From Saccharum officinarum (Eukaryota > Streptophyta > Magnoliopsida > Poales > Poaceae), in the NCBI GenBank assembly GCA_020631735.1, contig CM036221.1, positions 9,653,381 to 9,717,380 on the forward strand: a stretch of 64,000 nucleotides of DNA, read 5' to 3'. The position numbers were made by a program, and so were the translations under genes. The notes under the pieces are model-generated. The model saw nothing but the letters and a program-made list of their open reading frames with translations, was not told the origin of the DNA and did no database searches. Each line of letters starts with the position of its first letter. The stretch's first letter is position 1. Below, in pieces: positions 32,881-44,029 of the stretch.

Positions 32881-34353
32881 CTGCCACACAGCCTGCCCTA
32901 GGGCTGCTGTTCTCCCCTCTAATCCCCCTCTGACTCCCCCAATTCTACCCTCTAATCAAGGGGAAGTCACTCCAGATCGGACGTGTACAACATGAGTGGT
33001 TTGCAGATTATATGTTTCGAACTGAATGGACAAATATTGTCCGTATCCGCTAAATATCTTATATGGGTAACACAGAATGTCGTTTGGATGCAGGAAAATA
33101 GATCTACTAGACCGATCGGCGAGAAAATAAAATGGAAAATTAATTTGCATACCAGGTGAAGGAGTACACACACAGTAGCAGCAGCAGAGCAACGACAGTA
33201 TGACACTTTGATGCCACCAGATGAGGGAGGGCTTTTTGTTCTTCTTCTTGTGAAAAAGGTGAAGGGAATCAGTATGATTGACGCTCACTGGGATTGACAC
33301 AAAAAAAAAGTATGAGTTGGTCATCGAAGAAATTCTAGGATTGACAGCAAAAACTGAGTTGGTCATTGAAGAAAATGACCAGGGGAGAAAGCGGGAGGAG
33401 ATGTTAGATTGTGCGTGTTGGGCTTAAACCAAAGCAGATTAAGTACCTAAACTCAACAGCGGCGAGGCATCAACCCACCGAGAAAAGGAGATGGGTTTAT
33501 CGGGGGTCCAGCAGCTTCAGGATGCAGAGGCTTGCAGATCTGAGGCAGGTGATGAAGAAAATGAGCAGGTGGTCGAACCCAACGAGAAGGAGAAACAGGA
33601 TTCCAGCCGATATCATCCTTATTTACCTCGGTCGCGTCGTCGTCGGCGACGAGAGGCCTCCCCTAGTCGGGTTGTGCGCGGCGGTCGATGGTCACTGCTG
33701 CTCACTTCTCACGCCCATGGAGACGAACGGAGAGAGGAGAGTGAATGTTCACACCGCACTTGCCATAGAGAACAAAAGAGAGAAAGATTGCCGGATCGGA
33801 TGCAAAGCGGAAGCAGATTGCGACTGAGGACCGGACGATGCTTGCTTTGTGAGTTGGACTGGACCCCGGCGGCCACTGAGAGCATGATTGCTTTTGGCCT
33901 CAGAAATCGCGTGGCAACTGGCAAGAGCATCTATCTACAGTGGTTCCAGAAAATCCTCTTTCCCTGGAAAAATAAGCTCCAATAGATCCCTTTCTAATCC
34001 TCTTTTCCAAACTTTTTCCTCAGTCTCGTTTGGATATTATTGGATTCATCTCAATCCACATATATTGGGGTGGAAGTTAGTTCAAGTTTGGCTTCAATCC
34101 ATTCAACATATGTAGATTAAGACGAATCCCACTGCATCGAAGAAGACCTGCAAAGGGGATTGCTCACCCATCCCCTTTCCTACTGGAGGCCATTTTTCTA
34201 CTGCCCGCCTGCCCGCCGTTCATCAGTCACCGGGCCTCGCACACCTCGCTAGTCGCCGCCTGTTGCACCCAGTGCCAACCGCGTCTTGCCACGCTGGCGC
34301 CTCTCACATCGCCTCGCTGTCGGCGGTGCTCATCCTCCACACACACACGTATC
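32881..34353. other. Intergenic, nothing recognised
   Basis: Mixed composition. Overlapping open frames at 33411-33985 encode charged Arg/Glu-rich products without known motifs and are not accepted as a gene. An upstream non-coding exon of the NLR could lie here, but I see no proof. Confidence 0.4.
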
Positions 34354-34470
34354 GGCCCTGTTCGTTTGAACTTAGGCTGATGCTGAAAATTACTGTTTGC
34401 TAATTTGTCGTGAAAGAAAAATATTATACAATAGCGGATAAACCGTGCTGATAAGTTAAGTGACCAGGGT
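34354..34470 (+). mobile_element. MITE with GGCCCTGTTCGTTTG end
   Basis: Starts GGCCCTGTTCGTTTGAAC and ends with a degraded GATAAGTTAAGTGACCAGGG, matching the end pattern of a widespread grass MITE (hAT-like). Related copies: 13048-13162 and about 39900-39995 (opposite orientation). Confidence 0.6.
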
Positions 34471-34789
34471 GATCATTAGGCTCAGGCTGCACTTGCACTA
34501 TCGCATCGTCGAAGAAGAGAGAAGAGAAGGAAAAGCAAGAGAAATAGTAACCCGCTACATGTAGGTCACATGTGTCAGAAGAGGAATAAAGAGGAACTGA
34601 TACAACATCCATCTCCTATGTTTTGAGATATCTTTATCTCAAACTTTTAGGAAATTGAGACGTTATGTCTGTGGGAGATGCTCTAACAAAGTAAAAGGGT
34701 GTCAAGTTATGCATGTATCCAATATATATATGAGTACGGTCTAGTTATAAATGGGTTCGAGTTGTAACTGAGAGTTACGGATAGAGTTT

Positions 34790-36460
34790 AAGTCATACTT
34801 TTATCGGTAATGCTCGGCCACGGGTGTCCGTCCGTTCGGACGCAGTTCCCAAGCCTACGCAGCGGACTAGCCCCCATTTCTCTAAAAAAAATCCCCACTT
34901 TGCCTCACAACGCACATGCCAAGCCAGAAAGGCATTCCCAAGTCCCAAGCAATGACTCCGCCGCTGCCATCGCATGACTTGCAACTTGTGTCGGCCAGGC
35001 AGCCAGGCTGATCTTGGTTGGCTGCTGCTACCTCTCTCCTCTCCGTTCGTATCCAGCGACCGGCATCCCTCCTCCACCAGCAGCAGGTAGTAACGACTCC
35101 CACCGCCGCCACTGCACCTACATCTTGCGCTAACCGGGCTAATTCCACCCCATCGCACCCCATCCCCCACGAGCGGATGACGCTGGATGACTGTGGCCAA
35201 GCAAGCAGCGACACTAGAGTAGCAGCAGCGGAGCCGTGCCTACGGGCGCTAGCTTGGGCTGTGAGCAGGCACGGGAGAATAGTTTGGGGAGCGACGGGCC
35301 ACGCCGACGGGCGCAAGCACGTGGAGCGCGCGGAGCGACGTACCTAAGGTTGCTGGCTACCGTAGTTCCTCACTAAGTAGGCCGTGACTGCCAGCGATGT
35401 CGTGTTTCAAGTGTTTTAGGTGTTTGAGACTTATGTTTTAAGTGTTTCGTCTGGATGTTACAAAAGTAGATATGAGATGTTGCATATGTTACGATGACAA
35501 TATACGCATGTTGCAAGCCTATGTTTCAAGTGTTTTATGTGTCTCAGATGTATGTTTCAAGTATTTCATCTAAATGTTACATATGTTACTATGGCTATAC
35601 ACGTATGTTTCAAGCGTATGCTTCAAGTGTTTCTGATGTTTCAGACTTATATTGCAAGTGTTCATCTGAATGTTGCAAAAGTAGATTTAGATGTTACATA
35701 TGTTGCTATAGCTATACATGCATGTTTCAAGTGTTTCACCTGTTTCAGATGTATTTCATTTGGATGTTTCAAAAGTACTCCGTCCGTAAAAAAATGCAAT
35801 TCTCGTTTTTCGAAGAGTCAAATAGTCTGAACTTTTACTAAATTTATATAAAAAGGTACAAATATTTATGACACAAAATAAGTACTATTAGATTTGTTAT
35901 AGAATATATTTTCATAATTAATTTATTTGGAGACATAAATGATAAAACTATTTATTATAAATTTGGTCAAACTTAAGCAAAATTGATCGGCATGGATACC
36001 ATAGTTGTATTCTTTTTATGGACAAAGTGAGTAGGTCTCGGGGAGCACATGTTGCAATGGTGTGGTATTGCTGCTACCGTGTGGATCACCATGGGTCACC
36101 GTATGTTTCAAAAGTACATTGTTGTTGCTGCCACATGGGTCACCATGCCTACACTGGTGCTGCTGTGTGCATGCGAGCGCGTGACCACGCTGCCTGCTGG
36201 TGCTGCTGCTGTTGTGTGCGCCTACTGGTGTTGTTGCTACGTGCATGCGGGCATGTAACCGCGCCGCTTGCTGCTGCTGCTGCTATGTGCATGCGCGCCT
36301 GAAACGGAGCGGGGTCAGGTGATCCCCACGCATGCATGGGCATGGGCGAGCGGGCCGTTGGCGGCATGGCTTTTTCCCATGGGACACGTGACGGAGGAGG
36401 CGTGGGAGTTACATTCGCGCGGGTGACGGAGGAGGCTCGGGAGTTGTGTCCGAACATGTC
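34790..36460 (+). repeat. Repeat unit with ATGTTTCAAGTGTTTC-type tandem repeats
   Basis: GC-rich flank (34800-35340), then degenerate tandem repeats of phrases like ATGTTTCAAGTGTTTCAGATG and ATGTTGCAAAAGTAGAT (35400-35775), a Stowaway MITE (35778-36031) and a GCTGCTGCTG-rich part (36050-36300). An inverted relative lies at about 38430-39470. Likely a non-autonomous DNA transposon with subterminal repeats; superfamily unknown. Open frames through the repeats are artefacts. Confidence 0.45.
35778..36031. mobile_element. Stowaway-like MITE
   Basis: About 254 bp bounded by TA on both sides (35776-35777 and 36032-36033). Ends CTCCGTCCGTAAAAAAATGC and the roughly complementary CTTTTTATGGACAAAGTGAG; AT-rich core with no coding. 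Classic Stowaway (Tc1/mariner) layout. Confidence 0.85.
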
Positions 36461-36703
36461 GTCCGTCTGAACTTCCAGGCGCTAGCCATTCGCCCTGGAA
36501 TACTTTTATATCCCTTAGTGGGAGGTTTGAGAGTCTGGATGTGTCGACATGGAAATTTGGATCACCGTGTAACACACGACAAGCCTGGGAAATCTGCTTA
36601 ACTCCGTGCGCAAGACAAGTTGGTTTTCGAGTCGTTCGGCGTGGCAGTCAATTTGACCCTGCAATTGACAAGAAGAAAATAATCGGTAATTTAAGGTGGA
36701 ATA

Positions 36704-38291
36704 TGTCGGTGTTACTCCAGACGGTTGCAAATTTGTGGCTAAATAGCCGATCTGATAAGGCTATCAACTAAAGAGTCTATATCCGACATGTTCATGATAT
36801 CAAATAAACAAAAGCAAATGCTGTCGGCTATCAGCCGATGATCATGAATCATGTGAGAGCACAGTAAAGATTATCATAAATGAAAGCATTTGCATTGATT
36901 AGATACCGTACTGGCTCATTATCCAATATAAAAAACAAGACAAGCATTAAAGAACAAGTATGTTCACAATGTGCAGGCTATCGGCTAAATAACCGATTCT
37001 TATTGTTTTGTTGTATATCATGCAAACATTCAACCATTGAGTATAAATAAATTTACAAACTGATTAAACTTAATGTATTGTACTATCAACAGGTCAGTCA
37101 ATTTGATGCAGCATTGACCGTGGGATGAATAGACTAAATATTAACGATCGATAGATCTACTTATATTTCAGTAGTGTCATGAAAACACGTTATACGCATG
37201 AAGGCACAATCTATCGACTGAATAGCTGATAAAAACATAGTGAATAAATGTCGTCGTGTTTTCTTAATAGATAAATCTACTAACCAGCAACATTCAATCT
37301 ATTGTACTATTAACACTTCAGTCAGTTGATGCAGCATTGATAGTGGGACGAATAGATTAAAGATCGATAATCAGTGAATCTACTTCTTAATAGAACAAGA
37401 TTTCGAATACTCACTGTGTTCGATCAAGATCAAGATAAATTAGTCGGTAAACAGGATCTAACATCAAATAGGGAATAATTGTGAGATTACAAAAGACGAT
37501 AGATCAATATGATGAAAACCAATGAATCTTTGATCTAGATTGAGTAATTGGTGATATTAAACAGTAAACTATCTAAAACAAGATCGATAACTTTGATCAA
37601 TATCGGTAACTACAAGAGTTCAATCAGCTGATGCAGCCTTGTAACTAATGATACAAATCGATAACTAACCTATATCACGGCTTGTAAGAGATCAATCAGC
37701 TGATGCAGCCTTACAAACAACAATATAAATCTATAACTAACTTACAACATGATTTGCAAGAGATCAATCAGCTGATGCAGCCTTACAAATAATAATATAA
37801 GTCATGAGGTACTCACAAACAAGCAGAGGTCGATCAGTCGATGCAGCCCTGCTCACTTGAAGAACTCGCCGAGATCTACGTTACTCCTACTCCTAGGGTG
37901 CCGTGAAAGCCGAAAGGTAAATGAACGGGTTTGTGTTTGATTGATTGGTACCTATTACAATAGCGGGGCTTATTATTTATACCCGATGCCTAAATATGAG
38001 TCCTGATCGAACAAGACCGGTTACAAACTTGGAAAATAAGAAAACATACTAAATTAAGATAGCTTTGGACTCCAATCTTCCATTTCTATGATGTCAGGCA
38101 CGTCTTCTTTGCTTTAATTATTGCTATCTCCACATCAGCAGAGTCCAACTTTGGCTTGACGATGACGTCATCTTTGCTTAGCCGATTCCAATGGCAATCC
38201 AACTTAGCCGATTCCGCAGATATTACGGCTTTCTCAACAAATCCCCAAAATCTCGGGTCTTTACATACCATTCCAAAATTTGGTGTCAACA
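36704..38291 (-). repeat. Probable gypsy solo LTR
   Basis: On the minus strand it begins TGTTGACACCAAATTTTGG, a typical grass gypsy LTR start, and ends near ACACCGACA (1588 bp). Inside, the phrase TCAGCTGATGCAGCCTT or a close variant recurs at about 37100, 37322, 37623, 37693, 37770 and 37836, forming a dispersed tandem pattern of about 65-75 bp in its most regular part. No primer-binding site, polypurine tract or coding sequence adjoins it. The flanks GAATA and GGATG do not match well as a target duplication, so the boundaries or solo status are uncertain. Confidence 0.5.
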
Positions 38292-38429
38292 GGATGCCAT
38301 GACTCTGACAGTATCTACTACATAATAATAAAATTGGTCTATTTTGTATCGTGGGATAATTTTTTGTATTCTGGACTAGGCTACAGTTAAGTGGTACTGT
38401 GCCTTTAAAAAATGGAACTGTTAATGTCG

Positions 38430-39470
38430 AGACGTCCAATCAAATATTGATCCGTCGGACGCTACCATGGACCGGGCCGATTTGTTTCCCAGCGCGCCCC
38501 TGCACTCCGCGCCCCCACATGTGCTTACATTTCACGTGCCCACCCAAGGGCCCATGCCTGTGGGGACCGTTGGTGACCTGCGCCCGCCGCTCCTTGCGTC
38601 CAAACGGACGGCCGCGTAGCCTACCCCCGTCCGCCTCACCCCCGCCTCGCACGTGCACCCTACCCATGTCGCTGCGCCCCGCTCCTTCCCTTGGACGGTC
38701 TTCTCTCTCCACGTGGGCAGGACTCGCTGTGCCCCCGTCTATCGTCCCTAGCTCTGCTGTGCTCCATCCCCTGGCGCCTGGGCCATGCGCCCATCACTCA
38801 TCGTGCCCCCATGAAACACTTGCAACATGAAACACTTGGATGCAACATACGTCGAATACAAATGAAACATTTGAAATATATTGTTGCAACATATGTGTGA
38901 AATATTACGCAATATTCAGATAAAATACTTTGCAACATATGTGTGAAATATATGCAACATCCAGATAAAACACTTGCAACATGTGTGTGAAACATATGCA
39001 ACGTCTAGATAAAACACTTGTTGCAACATAATTGAAAACACTTGCAAAAATATGCAACATTATCTACTTTTGCAACATCCATATGTAACAATTGCATCAT
39101 ATCTCTAAAACATCTGAAACACTTGAAACATACATTTGCAACATAGGGGAGTAGAAGGCTGGGGCCGGTCGATTCCGGTCATCGGGGTGGAACTCGGCGG
39201 CGAGAGGCGCCGCGAGAGCACCACCAGCACCAGAGGCGACGCGCGAGCACCGTCACCATCCAGCACCAGCAGCACTGGCCTTTGCCTCAGCCTGGCGGTC
39301 GACGCGTGCTACGAGAGGGAGCGGGTGGTGCAGCACACACCCGAAGCAAGGAGCGAGCGGCGTAGGTGGAGCGTGTGACGGCGCAGGAGCGAGGAGTGAG
39401 CGAGCAAGCGGCGCAGGGTCTGGGGCGTGGTGGAAGAACGCCGCAGCAGCCAGTGTAGCGAGACGCGACG
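38430..39470 (-). repeat. Inverted relative of the 34790-36460 repeat unit
   Basis: GC-rich part (38440-38800), followed by degenerate repeats of TGCAACATATGTGTGAAACA and AAACACTTGCAACAT (38810-39150), i.e. the reverse complement of the repeats at 35400-35775, then a GC-rich part. With 34790-36460 it forms a large imperfect inverted pair around the gypsy LTR. Confidence 0.45.
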
Positions 39471-39628
39471 TCTAGATGAGAATAAGGGACATGGAAATGA
39501 GCAGGGAATAAAAGAAGGCAAAGTTGTGGTGCATGTCTCGCCCTGCGTCCATTCAGAGGGAGTCACTAGCGTCGAACGTCCTATTTGTAGCATTACCATT
39601 TGAAAAAACTGAATACTCGTGTAAGCTA

Positions 39629-39865
39629 CTCTCTTTGTCCCTAAATAACTATTGTTCTCGCTTCCCAAGAAATAACTTTGACTAATTTTATATAAAAAAT
39701 ATTAGTATTTATGGTATATAATTAATATCATTATATAGATAGATGAGTCTATTTTCATAATAAATCTATTTATTTGGAGATACAAATGTTGCACATATTT
39801 TCTACAAATTCAGTCAAACTTACGACATGGAGACAAAAATGAAGGTTATTTATGGACGGTGGGAG
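39629..39865. mobile_element. Stowaway-like MITE
   Basis: About 237 bp flanked by TA (39627-39628 and 39866-39867). Ends CTCTCTTTGTCCCTAAATAA and the complementary TTATTTATGGACGGTGGGAG; AT-rich core. Same broad class as 35778-36031 but a different family. Confidence 0.85.
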
Positions 39866-39899
39866 TAGGCTCGGAAAGCAGAGCTGCGGAGACACCGTC

Positions 39900-39995
39900 G
39901 CTTAAACTACTTCAGCAGTACTTTTCAGCGACGAACAATATTTTCCTCTCATACCAAATCAGCATAAACCAAATTTCAGGCAAATGAACAGGGCC
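39900..39995 (-). mobile_element. MITE fragment, GGCCCTGTTC-type
   Basis: The right end reads GCAAATGAACAGGGCC; read on the minus strand it aligns with the first about 90 bp of 34354-34470. The other end is not identifiable, so it is called a fragment. Confidence 0.5.
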
Positions 39996-40231
39996 AGTCG
40001 ACATTGATGGGGAATTCACTTAGGAATTATTTGTAAGTTGAAGAATTCTTTTTTTATATACACTTTTATAACGGTACTGATGCTGTATGTCAGTAGGTGG
40101 AGAGAATCCTTCTGTTAATTAAGCCATTAGTCATGTCCCTTGTTTGATACATCCATCCCAACTAGATACTATAAACTTTCCATCAGTGTGATTAATCCAC
40201 CAAATAAATCCCGCCTATTTTTCAAACCGAG

Positions 40232-41249
40232 TGTCGGGTACCAATACTAGGGTACACGTAGGACAGGGGTTAAAAGACATCAGCCTCAGTCCATCTAAAA
40301 CAGTTATGAGCGTAGTACAGTCCGGCCCAACTGAGGGAGTTTTTGGCTCATCCGACCCCTCGGGCGTGGGTCCCGCCTCGCCCGACCCTCTGAGTGGGGG
40401 CTCCGTCTCGCCCAACCTCACAGGTAAGGGCTCCGCCTCGCCCAACCCACGAGGGTCGGACATACTCTCAGACAAAAGCGATGGCCCCGAGAGGGACCCG
40501 CGCCACCTCAACAACCACGGGCGTGCGCCTCTGACATGAAAGGGGGAGCAGGTATGCCCCGACGCGACCCGTAATTGTGATAGGCCATCCCTAGGAGTTC
40601 ACGTCACCATGGCGTCAATAGGGTGGTCCTGTGTTGCCAACTCCTCATATGACCCCTGTCAGACATCCATAGTTCTACACTATACTTCCAACTCTGACAT
40701 GGTCTCCGTCAGAGGAGTCCATTGACCATACCGTCCATCCAGGCGGTATGGAGCGCCACGATTGACCCACGATGTCTACACATGGGACCAATGGCAGGCA
40801 AGACGGCAACGTGGGGATGTCTTCATCGTCTACAGGACCGTTAGGGCCAATCGATAGGGGAAGGGGAGCAAAGCAGCTCCGAGACTCCCTTCCCTCTCTT
40901 TTGTTTTTCTCTTTCTTCTTTTCCTTTTTCCATCCTCTCTCATGTATGACCGACCCTTCCTTTAAGCTATAAAAGGGAAGAACTGGTACCTTTCTGGGAC
41001 GATCACAATCCTACAACTCCACGACGACACATTTTACCTCAACACACACAGACTTTGGAGTTTGTCCCTTTCTCAACCGTTTGTAACCCCTACTGCAAAC
41101 CCAAGTGCAAGTAACACGAACAGCTCGCCACTGGATGTAAGGACGTTCCGCCCGAACCAGTATACATCCTCGTGTCCTCTTTGCACACCATCCGAGCCTA
41201 GATGCGCAATCCACTAAATTTACTAGTCGGCGGTTTCTAAACACCGATA
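40232..41249 (+). repeat. 5' LTR of the gypsy host element
   Basis: About 1018 bp, starting TGTCGGGTACC and ending ACACCGATA (last bases probably mutated from CCGACA). TATA box CTATAAAAGGG at about 40967. Tandem-like phrases built on CGCCTCGCCC and GGGGGCTCCG occur at 40360-40450. Confidence 0.8.
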
Positions 41250-41251
41250 GT

Positions 41252-41270
41252 TGGCGCACCAGGTAGGGGC
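41252..41270 (+). other. Primer-binding site, gypsy type
   Basis: TGGCGCACCAGGTAGGGGC lies 2 nt after the LTR end. It matches the TGGCGC-type primer-binding sites used by plant gypsy elements. Confidence 0.8.
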
Positions 41271-41304
41271 CTTTGCGTGTTTCATCACTTTCATCAGGCT
41301 TCAG

Positions 41305-43354
41305 ATGGCCAATGATGACATTGACTAGACCCCGGGCGTGCACGTGCGCTTCAGGAGTCTGGACTTCATCATCACCACTGAGGGGGAGCTAGTGAGGGCT
41401 CCCGCCCCCATCCTCCTCCCGCCACTGGTCTCGACGCGATTGTCGGGGCTCTCGAGGAGTTGCAGTCGTGTGCTCCGGAGGCCTATGCCCCGAAACGTGA
41501 CCAGCTCCTCGACTTTGACTTTGGGAAGCTGGAACACCAGCTCGTCGTCTACCTAGGACCTCACCCATCCTAGGAAGACCTGCATGCCCTCACCTTCTCC
41601 TTCGTCAACATCATGACATAGCTCACCAGTGGAGAACCGCTCTCCCCGAATGTCATGACCCAGGGCACCTCAATGGTGTCCCCTTACGGATTGCGTAACA
41701 CCACGTAGATCATCAAGCACCATACGGCGCTACATTCTCGCCCGCTGCCCACAAACGATGAGTTCGTGGGCATAGGCGACTACTCCATGGAATCGATCCA
41801 CGATCTCCTCGCAAGCGATTCAGAGTCGATCTCTGGCTCTGTTTCTAGCAAGGGGAGCCATCACCCCTCATGGGAGTGTTTTATGGCAGAGACCTCCGAC
41901 AGTCATGTCTCGAGCGCCAGCAACTCTGGCGAAACCCCCTGACAGGTCCCCGTGCATGCGGTTGCAGGAAGGGCGAGGGTCCCACCTCCGGCGGCAGTGG
42001 CCTCGGCCCTACCACAACTGGAACGACCGCTGATGGAGCAGCTGCAGGCACGGTGGCATGAGCTCGATGAAGCACGCCGCGGGCTGGAGAAAGAACGCGC
42101 TCAGCTCGAGCATGAGATCACGCAACATCGCGCTGAGGGCAGGCACGCACAAGCCTAGGCCCGTGACGTTCACTAGCGAATCGTGGAAGACGGTGACAGT
42201 CTCCCACAATTCGCCCGGGCCAGCTAGAACATTGCCGTCGTGGTGGCCTTGCTCCGAAGGCTTCCCGAGCTAGCAACGCCCGAGGAATGCAAGACCCAAC
42301 GGGAAATCCATGAGTTGCTCGACTGCACGGCGGAGCAGTAGGCGGAGAGCTCTTTGCCACGACAGCGTGGGCCCGACGCCAGCCAGCATGCGTCCATCGG
42401 GTGGGACATCAGGGACACATCCGTCCACCAGGTGCCATGTGGCGCGGGGGCTGCCAACTTGCCCCCGATACAAGAGCATGTCAGCCCCATCCGTGACGCT
42501 CGTGTCATCCTGGACGCCCGCAGGCGCGGAAGGGATGACAGGAGGCAAGAGGCCGACCACGGGTACCACTCTCATCGTGGCGGGTGCTACGACGCCAATG
42601 AGGACTGGAGCCTAGGCCCTCCACCGCTGGGGCCTCAGGCTTTCGCTTGACATATCCTCCGTGCGCCGTTCCTACAGCGGTACCGCGCGCCGATAAACGT
42701 CCTCAAGTACTCTAGGGAATCAAACCCCGGCCTATGGCTTGAGGACTACCGGCTTGCCTGCTAGGCTGGCGACATGGATGATGAATACTTCATCATCCGC
42801 AACCTCTCCTTGTTCCTGGCCAACTCGGCCTGAACATGGCTGGACCACCTCCCACCCAACTCCATCAAGGATTGGGCAGACCTGAAGGAGATCTTCGTGG
42901 GGAACTTTCAGGGCACCTACACGCACCCAGGGAACCCCTAGGACCTCAAGAACTATTGGCAGAAGTCGGACCAGTCCCTCTATGACTACATCCGATGTTT
43001 CTCCAGGCAGTGCAATGAGTTGCCCAATATCACCGATGCCGATGTCATTAGCGCATTCCTGTCCGGGACTACCAATGAGACCCTAGTTGACAAGCTAGGG
43101 TGAAAAAGTCCGTGGACCACCAAGGAGCTCCTCGACATTGCCACCAGTCATGCCTCGGGCGAGGAGGCGATCGGAGCGATTTTTGACTGTGCCTGTGGCA
43201 AGGCAAAGCGGGACGGGGACGCCGATGAAGGCGCCTCCAACCGCTCAAAGAAGAAGAAGAGGAGCAAGCCATGGTCTGGGGACTCGCTCATGGCCACTGC
43301 TGAGCGCAAGGGCAAGAAAGCTCCTCCAAGGGCGCCCTAGATCACTTTGAGAAG
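41305..43354 (+). pseudogene. Gypsy gag, decayed
   Basis: Starts with an ATG followed within eight codons by TAG; several more stops and frame changes follow. The retrotransposon gag (capsid) domain is readable at 42660-43160, with the conserved WLEDY, NSIKDWADLKEIFVGNFQG and CNELP..DADVISAFLSGT patches, then a basic Lys/Arg-rich stretch. The coil-like N-terminal part (about 41990-42140) contains the usual Glu/Arg-rich helix. Not translatable as one protein. Confidence 0.8.
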
Positions 43355-44029
43355 ATGCTCAAGGGGCCCTACGTGAATCACGCCTACCCCGTCAAGCACG
43401 CCTACAAGGACTGTGGGCTCATGAAGAAGTTCCTTTCCAGAGGCACCAAGAAGGGGGAGGGGAAGAGGAAGCCCTACCCCTCGGAGGATGACGCCAAGGA
43501 GAAGGAGGATGCCTTCCCGGAGGAGACTGGCTGCCTCATGATATTTGGCGGGCCAACGGCGTATGACTCCAAGCGTTGGCAGAAGCCCGTGCGCCGTGAG
43601 GTGTACGCGGCCGAGCTGGCCACTCCCGCCTTCCTCCGGTGGTCGAGGTCCCCCATCACCTTCGACCGCTCTGATCACCCGAACAGTGTTCCGCATCCAG
43701 GCCAGTACCCACTTGTCGTCGACCCAATCGTCGACAAAAAATGTCTTAGCAAGGTGCTGATGGATGGGGGTAGCGGCCTCAACATCATGTATGTCGAGAC
43801 ACTCGACGCCATGGACATCGACCGGTCGCGCATCCGACCAACCGGGACGCCTTTCCACGGCATCGTGCTAGGGAAGCAGGCTAAACCCCTCAGACAGATC
43901 GACCTGCCCATCACTTTTGGGGATAAGTCCAATTTTAGGACTGAAACCCTCACCTCTGAGGTGGTCAGTTTCCACGGGACTTACCACGCCATCCTAGGAC
44001 GTCCATGTTACGCGAAGTTCATGGCCGTC
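43355..44029 (+). pseudogene. Gypsy gag C-terminus and aspartic protease fragment
   Basis: An open frame with the CCHC-like patch HAYPVKHAYKDC and, further on, the retroviral-type protease active site written here as MDGGSGLN (canonical DTG/DSG changed to DGG) and the flap/ILGR motif (AILGRPCY). It is cut by copia element 2 after CCGTC; the coding sequence continues at 54517. The changed active site would be expected to impair proteolysis. Confidence 0.8.

Noticed and set aside
33411..33985. Two overlapping plus-strand ORFs as a gene
   Set aside because: Charged low-complexity products in two frames, no motif, no splice structure that I can defend.
35494..36302. Cys/Phe/Met-rich repeat proteins
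   Set aside because: They translate degenerate TGTTTCAAGTG and GCTGCTGTG repeats and cross a MITE.
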